From the NCBI GenBank assembly GCA_943325355.2, contig CALPPA020000007.1, positions 1-16,753 on the forward strand: a stretch of DNA of 16,753 bases. The letters are read 5' to 3'. Shown one piece after another: positions 8,326 through 15,416 of the stretch. Numbering within the stretch: the stretch's first letter is position 1; every line of letters starts with the position of its first letter. The translations under genes were made by a program, and so were the position numbers. Below the pieces are notes generated by a model that ran no database searches, had not been told where the DNA came from, and saw only the letters and a list, made by a program, of their open reading frames with translations. Source of the DNA: Klebsiella pneumoniae (GTDB lineage Bacteria > Bacteroidota > Bacteroidia > Flavobacteriales > Flavobacteriaceae).

Positions 8326-8727
8326 ATGCGACTTAGGTGTTTTAAAAGAAAGTGTGTTTGTGTATTTTTAATTTTTGTGTTTCTACTTCAAAGTTGTGTC
8401 GCTTATCATAAGACCCCTGTTTCTATAGAGGATGCAGTAACTTCAAACAATAAAGTATTAATTATCACTAATAAGGACACAAAACTTAAACTTAAAAAAA
8501 TTGAATTGATTGACGGAAGGTATTATGGTATTATGGAAGATGAAGATAGGAAAATCATAAAAACTCCTTTAAACGAAAGTAACATTAAAACGATTCGAGT
8601 TTTAGACAAATCAGCATCAACATGGGGAACTATAGGGATTGTTGCAGGTTCTTTGCTTGTTATAGTTGGAATTATTGGTTACGCTGCAGTGGAAAATATG
8701 GATTTGGGTATTAGTTGGGAAGAGTGA
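8326..8727 (+). CDS. Small putative lipoprotein with a C-terminal membrane segment
   Basis: 133 residues from the ATG at 8326. An upstream in-frame TTG at 8290 would bury the signal peptide and is rejected as a start. The N-terminus is basic (RLRCFKRK), then hydrophobic, and ends in a lipobox LLQSC with Cys24 as the expected lipidated residue. The middle (about 32-90) is hydrophilic, with a pattern of short strands such as KVLIITNKDTKLKLKKIELIDGR (first 20 residues KVLIITNKDTKLKLKKIELI). Near the C-terminus, about residues 100-120 (GTIGIVAGSLLVIVGIIGYAA) form a second hydrophobic stretch long enough to span a membrane. I do not recognise the family; function is unknown. It lies 169 bases after the kinase and converges on hppA, with a shared terminator at 8811-8838. 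Confidence 0.75.
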   Translation: MRLRCFKRKCVCVFLIFVFLLQSCVAYHKTPVSIEDAVTSNNKVLIITNKDTKLKLKKIELIDGRYYGIMEDEDRKIIKTPLNESNIKTIRVLDKSASTWGTIGIVAGSLLVIVGIIGYAAVENMDLGISWEE

Positions 8728-8810
8728 AAGTTTTAAGAAAAATTATCCATCTCCATTAATATGCCATTAAAAGGTCTGTTTCAATCTTCAAATCTAATTA
8801 CACCACATAA

Positions 8811-8838
8811 AAAAACCTCGCAAATTTGGGAGGTTTTT
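8811..8838. terminator. Bidirectional intrinsic terminator
   Basis: Perfect 9-bp inverted repeat AAAAACCTC (8811-8819) and GAGGTTTTT (8830-8838) with a 10-base loop. It has an A-tract on one side and a T-tract on the other, so it can stop transcription from either direction. It sits between two convergent genes, 83 bases after the lipoprotein stop and 53 bases past the end of hppA. Confidence 0.85.
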
Positions 8839-8891
8839 ATGTTTTACAAGAGCTTTGTTAAACTTTCAAACTTTGAAAAAGACCATAACTA

Positions 8892-11450
8892 CTATTTCAA
8901 AGATTCCACTTTAGCCTTAACATCTTCCAATGAACCTTCAAAAACTTGAACATTTTCTTTTCCATTTTCAGCAGTAGTTACAGTGGCTTTTGCTTTTCCG
9001 TCTTTGTTTATCATTTCAACTTTGATGTTTTTCTCTATCGCTCCTTTTTTGGCGCAACAGGCTTTATCATCGGCTATAAATTTTCCATTTGCATCATAAT
9101 GTGACATACACATTTCTTTTTGCTCAGGAGTACATCCTTTTTCATCACACATTTTAGCACATTCGGCTGCGGTCATTGTGGCGCATTTAGACATATCGCA
9201 ATTGCCCATCATTGCTCCAGATTTCATCTCCATTTTGACATTCATCATCTTGTTTTCAGAAGCGCTTCCGTTTCCTAAAATTGGAGCAATTACTAATCCA
9301 ATCAAACAAGTCAATTTAATCAAGATGTTCATTGATGGTCCAGAAGTATCTTTGAATGGATCTCCTACAGTATCTCCGGTTACGGCTGCTTTGTGAGCAT
9401 CAGACCCTTTGAAACTCATTAGTCCATCTACTAAAACTCCCGCTTCAAAAGATTTTTTGGCATTGTCCCAAGCTCCACCAGCATTGTTTTGGAAAATAGC
9501 CCAAACTACACCCGAAACAGTAACACCAGCCATATATCCACCAAGCATTTCGGCTACCATTGAATTGGCATTGGCGCTATCCATATAAACCAATTTACCG
9601 AGTAACACAATTGCAATTGGAAAACCAATAGTCAAAACTCCCGGCAACAACATTTCTTGAAGTGCTGCTTTTGTAGAAATATCAACACATTTTGCATATT
9701 CTGGTTTTCCGGTTCCTTCCATAATTCCTGGAATTTCTCTGAACTGACGACGCACTTCTTGAACCATATCCATTGCGGCTTTCCCAACTGAATTCATTAC
9801 TAATGCAGAGAAAACTACTGGTATCATTGCACCCACAAATAACATTGATAAAACTGGTGCTTTAAAAATATTAATTCCGTCAATTCCTGTGAAAGTGACA
9901 TAAGCAGCAAACAAGCCCAAAGAGGTCATTGCAGCCGAAGCGATTGCAAATCCTTTTCCGGTTGCAGCTGTAGTATTTCCAACAGAGTCTAAAATATCAG
10001 TTCTTGTACGAACTTCTTTTGGCAATTCACTCATTTCGGCAATTCCACCAGCATTGTCTGATATTGGTCCGAAAGCATCAATCGCTAATTGCATTGCTGT
10101 TGTTGCCATCATTGCAGAAGCAGCAAGTGCCACTCCGTAAAAACCAGCAAATGAATACGATATCCAAATAGCAGCCGCTAATACAATCACTTTTGGAAAA
10201 GTAGAGATCATTCCTGTTGATAAACCCGCAATAATATTAGTTCCTGCACCTGTTGAAGATTTCGCAACAATTGCCAAAACGGGTTTTGTGCCCAAGCCAG
10301 TATAATATTCGGTTACTGATGAAATTATTGCTCCTACCACTAATCCTACCATCGAAGCATAGAATACTCGCATTGAAGAAATTTCTTTTAAGCCTTCACC
10401 AAAGAAATTCATTTTCATAGTTTCTGGCAACATATATTTAATTAATACGAAACAAGCTAACGCAGTTAAAGCAATAGAAATCCAGTTTCCAATATTTAAT
10501 GCTTTTTGCACTTCGGCCTCCTTTGCATTATTATCAGAAATTTTTACAACCATTGTTCCAATGATAGAAGCTAAAATTCCAAAACCAGCGATTGCCATTG
10601 GTAATAATATAGGTCCAATTCCTCCAAAAGCATCTTGAATGTTTCCACCCATATCCTTAATCACATAATTCCCAAGAACCATAGTAGCCAAAACTGTTGC
10701 AACATACGAACCAAATAAATCAGCTCCCATTCCGGCAACATCACCTACATTATCTCCCACATTATCAGCAATTGTAGCAGGATTTCTTGGATCATCTTCC
10801 GGGATTCCAGCTTCTACTTTACCTACTAAATCAGCTCCAACATCGGCAGCTTTTGTATAAATTCCACCACCAACACGCGCAAACAAAGCAATAGATTCAG
10901 CACCAAGAGAAAAACCAGCCAAAGTTTCCAAGACTGTGGTCATATCTTCGGTTGAAGTCCAAACACCTCCCATATAAACATTAAACAGTATAATGAATAA
11001 TCCGGTAAGACCTAAAACTGCCAAGCCTGCAACTCCTAATCCCATTACAGTTCCACCACCAAAAGAAACTTTTAGTGCTTGCGGCAAACTTGTACGAGCA
11101 GCTTGTGTTGTTCTAACATTTGTTTTTGTTGCTATTTTCATTCCCAAATTCCCAGCCAAAGCCGAGAAAATGGCACCAAAAATAAAAGCAACAACTATCA
11201 ATATATGTGATGAATTTCCTGGCAAAAAAGTAAGTCCTGCCAAAGCAGCACTTGCTAGAATTACAAATACTGTCAATAATCTATATTCAGCTTTAAGAAA
11301 AGCCAAAGCACCTTCATAAATATATTCTGAAATCTCTTTCATTTTGCCGTCTCCAGCATCTTGTTTCAAAACCCAACTTCTTTTAATGGCCATAAAAGCG
11401 AGTCCAATCAAAGCCATTATTATTGGCACATAAATCATTATTGTATTCAT
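8892..11450 (-). CDS. hppA: Membrane-bound ion-translocating pyrophosphatase (K+-dependent type) with Cys/Met-rich C-terminal tail
   Basis: Hydrolyses PPi in the cytoplasm and pumps H+ and/or Na+ across the inner membrane. 852 residues from the ATG at 11450; an upstream in-frame TTG at 11483 only adds a polar leader. Family signatures: DVGADLVGK at 203-211, EDDPRNPATIADNVGDNVGD at 218-237 (Mg-PPi acidic motifs), and GDTVGDPFKDTSGPSMNIL before the last membrane helix. GNTTAATGKG carries Ala where K+-independent enzymes have Lys, pointing to the K+-dependent class (established rule). Glu185 in GAESIALF near helix 6 sits in the region whose Glu position tracks H+ or Na+ specificity; which ion cannot be settled here. 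After helix 16 (about residue 725) most family members stop, but this one continues for about 127 residues with 8 Cys and 12 Met, followed by a charged domain ending VKAKVESLK. In known structures the C-terminus faces away from the cytoplasm, so the tail is probably periplasmic. Confidence 0.95.
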   Translation of the reverse strand: MNTIMIYVPIIMALIGLAFMAIKRSWVLKQDAGDGKMKEISEYIYEGALAFLKAEYRLLTVFVILASAALAGLTFLPGNSSHILIVVAFIFGAIFSALAGNLGMKIATKTNVRTTQAARTSLPQALKVSFGGGTVMGLGVAGLAVLGLTGLFIILFNVYMGGVWTSTEDMTTVLETLAGFSLGAESIALFARVGGGIYTKAADVGADLVGKVEAGIPEDDPRNPATIADNVGDNVGDVAGMGADLFGSYVATVLATMVLGNYVIKDMGGNIQDAFGGIGPILLPMAIAGFGILASIIGTMVVKISDNNAKEAEVQKALNIGNWISIALTALACFVLIKYMLPETMKMNFFGEGLKEISSMRVFYASMVGLVVGAIISSVTEYYTGLGTKPVLAIVAKSSTGAGTNIIAGLSTGMISTFPKVIVLAAAIWISYSFAGFYGVALAASAMMATTAMQLAIDAFGPISDNAGGIAEMSELPKEVRTRTDILDSVGNTTAATGKGFAIASAAMTSLGLFAAYVTFTGIDGINIFKAPVLSMLFVGAMIPVVFSALVMNSVGKAAMDMVQEVRRQFREIPGIMEGTGKPEYAKCVDISTKAALQEMLLPGVLTIGFPIAIVLLGKLVYMDSANANSMVAEMLGGYMAGVTVSGVVWAIFQNNAGGAWDNAKKSFEAGVLVDGLMSFKGSDAHKAAVTGDTVGDPFKDTSGPSMNILIKLTCLIGLVIAPILGNGSASENKMMNVKMEMKSGAMMGNCDMSKCATMTAAECAKMCDEKGCTPEQKEMCMSHYDANGKFIADDKACCAKKGAIEKNIKVEMINKDGKAKATVTTAENGKENVQVFEGSLEDVKAKVESLK

Positions 11451-11480
11451 AAAAATAAATTTTTTAAAATTTTTGGTTAA

Positions 11481-11510
11481 CAAAAGTACAAAAAGTAGGG
11501 CGCAAACGTA
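11481..11510 (-). promoter_or_regulatory. Putative promoter elements of hppA
   Basis: Two exact minus-strand matches to the -7 consensus TAnnTTTG lie upstream of the hppA ATG: TACTTTTG at 11488-11481, giving a leader of roughly 26 bases, and TACGTTTG at 11510-11503, giving roughly 49 bases. Either or both could be used. They lie between hppA and the terminator of ppa, as expected for an independent transcription unit. Confidence 0.45.
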
Positions 11511-11524
11511 CTATAATGAAATTA

Positions 11525-11560
11525 AAAAAGCAATATTCTAATACAAGAATATTGCTTTTT
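11525..11560 (-). terminator. Intrinsic terminator of ppa
   Basis: Perfect 14-bp inverted repeat AAAAAGCAATATTC (11525-11538) and GAATATTGCTTTTT (11547-11560) around an 8-base loop, 21 bases past the end of ppa. The T-tract on the minus strand is part of the distal arm. It separates ppa from hppA, which is on the same strand. Confidence 0.88.
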
Positions 11561-11581
11561 ATGAAAAATAATTTGAAAAAA

Positions 11582-12112
11582 TTATTTAATACTAAATAAT
11601 CCTTCGGGTTTATTCGGAATTTGATTAAAACGCTCTGTACATTCTTCTATAATAGCTAAAGCTTCACCCAAATTTCCCCAGCCTTCTACATCAACCACTT
11701 TGTGCTCAAGGTCTTTATAAACTTGAAAGAAATGTTCGATTTCTTTTAACAAGTGGGGATTAATATCCGATAAATCATTTAATGAATTCCAGATTGGATC
11801 TGAAACGGGTACACATATTATTTTTTCGTCTGATCCTTTATCATCTGCCATATGGAAAACACCTATAGGTTTTACTTCCATAACACAACCCGGAAATGTG
11901 GGCTCATTTATTAAAACCAAAACATCGAGTGGATCTCCGTCTAATGCTAATGTTTCAGGCATAAAACCGTAATCTGCGGGATACATCATCGAAGAAAATA
12001 ACATTCTATCAAATCGAATCCTTTTCAATTCGAAATCATATTCATATTTATTTCTACTTCCTCTTGGTATTTCTATCAGAACATCAAAAGATTTGTATTT
12101 TTCTTTAAGCAT
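11582..12112 (-). CDS. ppa: Soluble inorganic pyrophosphatase (family I)
   Basis: Cytoplasmic Mg-dependent enzyme hydrolysing PPi to two Pi, pulling biosynthetic reactions forward. From the ATG at 12112 it is 176 residues, the same length as the classic bacterial enzyme. An upstream in-frame TTG at 12148 is less likely. Family features in order: VLIEIPRGSRNKYEYD near the N-terminus with the conserved Glu, Arg and Lys; YPADYGFMPET; the signature DGDPLDVLVL with its metal-binding aspartates; and KVVDVEGWG in place of the usual KWVKVxGW. It lies between hppA (membrane PPase) and a frameshifted DNA glycosylase on the same strand. A TTG-N19-TATTTTTG promoter at 12165-12136 and a strong terminator at 11525-11560 suggest it can be expressed alone. 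Confidence 0.94.
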   Translation of the reverse strand: MLKEKYKSFDVLIEIPRGSRNKYEYDFELKRIRFDRMLFSSMMYPADYGFMPETLALDGDPLDVLVLINEPTFPGCVMEVKPIGVFHMADDKGSDEKIICVPVSDPIWNSLNDLSDINPHLLKEIEHFFQVYKDLEHKVVDVEGWGNLGEALAIIEECTERFNQIPNKPEGLFSIK

Positions 12113-12135
12113 TTTTTTGTTTTTGGTTTGCGTGA

Positions 12136-12165
12136 CAAAAATAAGCAATCCAAGTTCTTTTACAA
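12136..12165 (-). promoter_or_regulatory. Putative promoter of ppa
   Basis: On the minus strand, TTG (12165-12163), a 19-base spacer, then TATTTTTG (12143-12136) match the Bacteroidota -33/-7 arrangement with correct spacing. The predicted transcript start near 12130 gives a leader of roughly 17 bases before the ATG at 12112. Confidence 0.5.
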
Positions 12166-12209
12166 CATAAAATGGCCATAATCAACTATTACGTTTTCGT
12201 GTTCTTGAA

Positions 12210-12813
12210 TTAATAAACCACTTTTCGATTCCTTTTATTTAAGTAATAATGCCATAACAAAAAGGTCGCAACAGAGCGATAGGGACTCCATTTTGCGACA
12301 TAATCTTCCATTTCTTGTTTGTCGTGAATATCAAGCAATTCTTTTAATGTATTAATTACTGCAATATCGCCAAGCGGAATAATATCTTGCGCTTGAAGCG
12401 AAAACATCAAATAAACATCGATGGTCCAATTGCCAATGCCTTTGATTTTGATTAATTCCTCACGAACTTGTTCAGAAGATTTAGTTGCTAAACTTTCAAT
12501 ATTAATATGATTGTTAATTATCGAATGGGACAAATCCTTGATATAGGAAGTTTTTTTGTCGGCTTACGCCACTATTTAGGAACTCATCATTAGATAAAGA
12601 AATAAGCGATTCCGGAATAAAATTAGGTTGCATTTTCTTTAATTTTAAAAAAGTGGCCTTTGCGGAATCTATAGAAACTTGTTGCTCCAGAATTAATAAC
12701 ACCAAAGTTTCGAAACCTTGTGGGCGTTTTGGGATTATTGGCATCCCATATTTTTCGACAATAAGTTTGAAAATGGGTTCTTTTTCTGAAAGATATAGGA
12801 TGGACTGTTGCAT
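12210..12813 (-). pseudogene. DNA-3-methyladenine glycosylase (AlkA-like, HhH-GPD), frameshifted
   Basis: Base-excision repair glycosylase that removes alkylated bases, here broken into two frames. The first part (12813-12514) holds the N-terminal half, including GFETLVLLILEQQVSIDSA and GVSRQK. It then shifts in a run of seven A on the minus strand (12557-12551) and stops at 12514. With six A the frame continues as SRQKTSYIKDLSHSIINN into the second part, which holds the helix-hairpin-helix LIKIKGIGNWT (about 120-130) and the catalytic Asp (about 149) in IIPLGDIAV. The restored protein would be about 200 residues, normal for the family, with all key residues intact. The downstream part has no plausible start of its own (only a TTG at 12533). 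The ATG at 12813 lies one base after the stop of the DUF5686 gene (TAA-A-ATG), so translation is probably coupled. Recent mutation, recoding in the A-run, and a homopolymer sequencing error are all possible. Confidence 0.8.
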
Positions 12814-12814
12814 T

Positions 12815-15301
12815 TTAAAAGAAGAATCCAAAAGAAATTTTTGTGGCAAATTTATTGGCCTCTGGCATATCGAGATAACTGCCTCTCCAAGAAAAGTCTA
12901 CTCGAAAGAATTTGAAAATATTACCAACACCAGCGCTGTATTCCCAATAGACTTTGTCCGGTGCATTGTACACTAATCCAGAAGCGTTGATGGCTCTGTT
13001 GTCATCCGATACGGTTCCGTAAACTGATCTAAAACCAATATTTTCGCGCCAATTTAGTTTTCGCATAAACGGAATTCTAGCAAAAAACCTCCCTTGAAAA
13101 TCGTGATCCCATTTGAAAGTTACGTATTGATCGCTGACAAACTCATAAAATTGAAGGTTGTTAAACGTATTAGCAATATTAAAAAAAGATTGATTTCCTG
13201 GAATAACGCTCATCAAACCTAATGGAATATAACCAAAGGTTTTTCCGGCTTCAATAGTAATATTAGATCTCCCCAATGGACCAATAATGATTGGTTGCTT
13301 GTAGTCAAACTGGAGTTTTTTATAATTGAAATCACTTGAAAATAAGCTTTTAAATCCCTGACTGTAAGTCACAAAAAAACTGGTAAAGGGACTGTCCGTA
13401 TTATCCCTTTCGACACCAAAAGCAATAGGAATCCTTTTAGGAGTATATTCGACCTGAAGGTTCACTTCCGATTGTTTTACTTGACTTTGAATGGCTGTTT
13501 GAGATAAATCAGTATAATAATCTAGGCTAAATTCGGGAGAGGCCGATATCAATGTACGATAGGATACTCCGGTCGAAAAGGTTAAATTTTTTATAGGTTC
13601 TATTTCGACTTGAACATTACTCAAATTGACATTGGTCAGGTTATTATTACTCCCAACAACTAACAATCCTGAAGAAGCAAAACTTCGTCCTACAATATCA
13701 TTTGTTGTGTTGAGTGAAGCTCCAATTTGTTCTATGTCTCTCCTATTTCCAGCCGATATTATGATTCTTTTTTTTGGGTCGACCATCCATTTTCCGGTAA
13801 CTCCATATTTGAATTTATCATCTTTGAATCCATAAGCAAAATAGGCTTGCACTCGCCAAGGATCATTGGGCCCAAAATAGGTTCTAGCTCCAACTCTCAA
13901 ACGCAATCCTTCGACTGAATTTTGTCCAATTAATGAATAAATAGACCCATAATCTAAATTTCCAAAATGCAAATAACCACTATCCAAAATTTCTACTAAA
14001 CTATATAATTGCTGGAATTTCTTGACGGTTTGTAAGGTGTCGAGCATTTTATAAACTCCTTTTTCATCTTTAGTAAGATTCTCAAAGCGATTTTCTTCCC
14101 AATATTCATCGGATTTATTATAGACTTCTTTATCTAAATAATTGACTTCTTTTCGGTAAAATTTCTCGGGTTTTTCGATATTAAATTGATGACCTCTGTA
14201 AATAGAAGTTCGTTTGCCGTAGACTCCTTTAGATTTATCTTCTTTATTTAGGGCAAAATCGGTCATCATATAATCTTTGGTCATCAGAAAAATTGAATCA
14301 TTCATCACTTCAAATTCCTGCTCGATATAAATATCTTTTACCCAATTGATGTTGGCACTTTTGGTGGCAGCCATATTGATGTTTTTTATGGCAAAAGTGG
14401 TGTCGCTTACCCAAAAATCACCTTTAAAAGTCAATTCGTTTTTACGTCTTGGATAAAAAACAATATTGTAACATTTTTTATTTTCTATATAAGAACTATC
14501 TCTTAAAACATAATTGTAAACATCTATTCCTGTAGTAGATAATGGGCTCGTAAAACTTTTATCAAAAAAAGTCAAGTAGTTGTCGTAAATATCAAAGGTG
14601 GTATATAAATCATTTACAAAAGCTAAAATTTGTTGGTTGCCATTAAATCCAGAGGTCTTATTGGCTTTAGTTTTTTCTTTAACTTTCTTTAATTTATTGT
14701 CCCCATAAACATCTGACAAGGCTTCGTTTATAAATATAGGCAAATACGTTTTTCCTGTGATTTTTGAAGTATCTACTTGTTTAAAAATAAACTCCATCCC
14801 CTTGAACAGCTTATTTTTCATATAAGTAGTATCAATGGTATTTAAATCAAATTCTATTTTCTCGTACTTTTCCAGTTGGTATTGGTCAAACATATTGAGG
14901 CCATTTTTACGTTTTCTTTCCCAAATTTTTCTAAGAATATCAAGCGCTGGATTGTCTTTTTTAGATGTTTTCCCTCTGTAAACAACGACTTCATTTAAAC
15001 TTTCAATATTCTTTAATTGAATTTTTAAGTTGTAATTGACTGATTTTTCCAAATCGATTTCCCTATCAGAGAATCCAACCGAAGTAAGTACGATTGTTTT
15101 ATAAGTCTTTGAAGATTCTAAATAAAAAATCCCGTCTTCATTAGATACAACACCTTCATTAGAATTTTTGAAAGCTACATTTGCAAAAGGAATAGGCTGA
15201 TTTAATTTGTCCAGAACAACACCGCTAACTTTTGTTTGAGCAAAAACAGTAGTTGTTATAGCAAATAAAAAGAACAGAAAGAGTATTATACTTTTTTTCA
15301 T
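12815..15301 (-). CDS. DUF5686 outer-membrane protein with carboxypeptidase-regulatory-like domain
   Basis: 828 residues from the ATG at 15301; an in-frame TTG at 15346 lies upstream of the signal peptide and is rejected. Signal peptide MKKSIILFLFFLFAITTTVFAQ, then a carboxypeptidase-regulatory-like beta-sandwich at about 24-97 (VSGVVLDKLNQPIPFANVAF, GIFYLESSKTYKTIVLTSVGF). A long central part typical of DUF5686 follows (NPALDILRKIWERKRKNGL, FKGDFWVSDTTFAIKNINM). The C-terminal half is strand-rich with alternating aromatic residues and ends KFATKISFGFFF, the terminal Phe being a usual outer-membrane barrel signal. Function is unknown; the family is widespread in Bacteroidota. It heads a likely operon with the glycosylase (one base apart). 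A -7 element at 15351-15344 and a terminator hairpin at 15310-15343 lie directly in front of it. Confidence 0.87.
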   Translation of the reverse strand: MKKSIILFLFFLFAITTTVFAQTKVSGVVLDKLNQPIPFANVAFKNSNEGVVSNEDGIFYLESSKTYKTIVLTSVGFSDREIDLEKSVNYNLKIQLKNIESLNEVVVYRGKTSKKDNPALDILRKIWERKRKNGLNMFDQYQLEKYEKIEFDLNTIDTTYMKNKLFKGMEFIFKQVDTSKITGKTYLPIFINEALSDVYGDNKLKKVKEKTKANKTSGFNGNQQILAFVNDLYTTFDIYDNYLTFFDKSFTSPLSTTGIDVYNYVLRDSSYIENKKCYNIVFYPRRKNELTFKGDFWVSDTTFAIKNINMAATKSANINWVKDIYIEQEFEVMNDSIFLMTKDYMMTDFALNKEDKSKGVYGKRTSIYRGHQFNIEKPEKFYRKEVNYLDKEVYNKSDEYWEENRFENLTKDEKGVYKMLDTLQTVKKFQQLYSLVEILDSGYLHFGNLDYGSIYSLIGQNSVEGLRLRVGARTYFGPNDPWRVQAYFAYGFKDDKFKYGVTGKWMVDPKKRIIISAGNRRDIEQIGASLNTTNDIVGRSFASSGLLVVGSNNNLTNVNLSNVQVEIEPIKNLTFSTGVSYRTLISASPEFSLDYYTDLSQTAIQSQVKQSEVNLQVEYTPKRIPIAFGVERDNTDSPFTSFFVTYSQGFKSLFSSDFNYKKLQFDYKQPIIIGPLGRSNITIEAGKTFGYIPLGLMSVIPGNQSFFNIANTFNNLQFYEFVSDQYVTFKWDHDFQGRFFARIPFMRKLNWRENIGFRSVYGTVSDDNRAINASGLVYNAPDKVYWEYSAGVGNIFKFFRVDFSWRGSYLDMPEANKFATKISFGFFF

Positions 15302-15309
15302 AATCAAAA

Positions 15310-15343
15310 AAACTTCATCGAATATAGCATTCTGATGAAGTTT
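15310..15343 (-). terminator. Intrinsic terminator of pdhB abutting the DUF5686 start codon
   Basis: On the minus strand AAACTTCATC (15343-15334), a 14-base loop, GATGAAGTTT (15319-15310), then further T to 15306. The perfect 10-bp stem with a run of seven T fits an intrinsic terminator for pdhB, whose stop is at 15417. The T-tract ends four bases before the DUF5686 ATG. A second hairpin, GAAATTTG and CAAATTTC (15365-15388, loop 8), lies between it and pdhB. Confidence 0.75.
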
Positions 15344-15351
15344 CAAATATA
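15344..15351 (-). promoter_or_regulatory. Putative -7 promoter element of the DUF5686 gene
   Basis: Reads TATATTTG on the minus strand, an exact TAnnTTTG match, immediately before the terminator hairpin. The expected transcript start (about 15336-15340) falls inside the first arm of the hairpin. No good -33 element at normal spacing is visible. Confidence 0.4.
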
Positions 15352-15416
15352 GTTATTTCAATAAGAAATTTGTCTAGTTTCAAATTTCGAAATCGAAGAA
15401 TTTCAAAATCAAATGA

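Noticed and set aside
8761..8949. Plus-strand 62-codon open frame after the lipoprotein gene
   Set aside because: Runs through the intrinsic terminator at 8811-8838 and into the 3' end of hppA; not a plausible gene.
10993..11319. Plus-strand 108-codon open frame inside hppA (also 9178-9396)
   Set aside because: Antisense to highly conserved membrane helices; composition reflects the reverse of Gly/Ala-rich codons.
12210..12849. Two independent small genes instead of one broken glycosylase
   Set aside because: Each half holds only half of one HhH-GPD domain, the second has only a TTG to start from, and removing one base joins them into a family-length protein.
12653..12976. Plus-strand 107-codon open frame across the glycosylase/DUF5686 junction
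   Set aside because: Antisense to two recognised genes and without family similarity.
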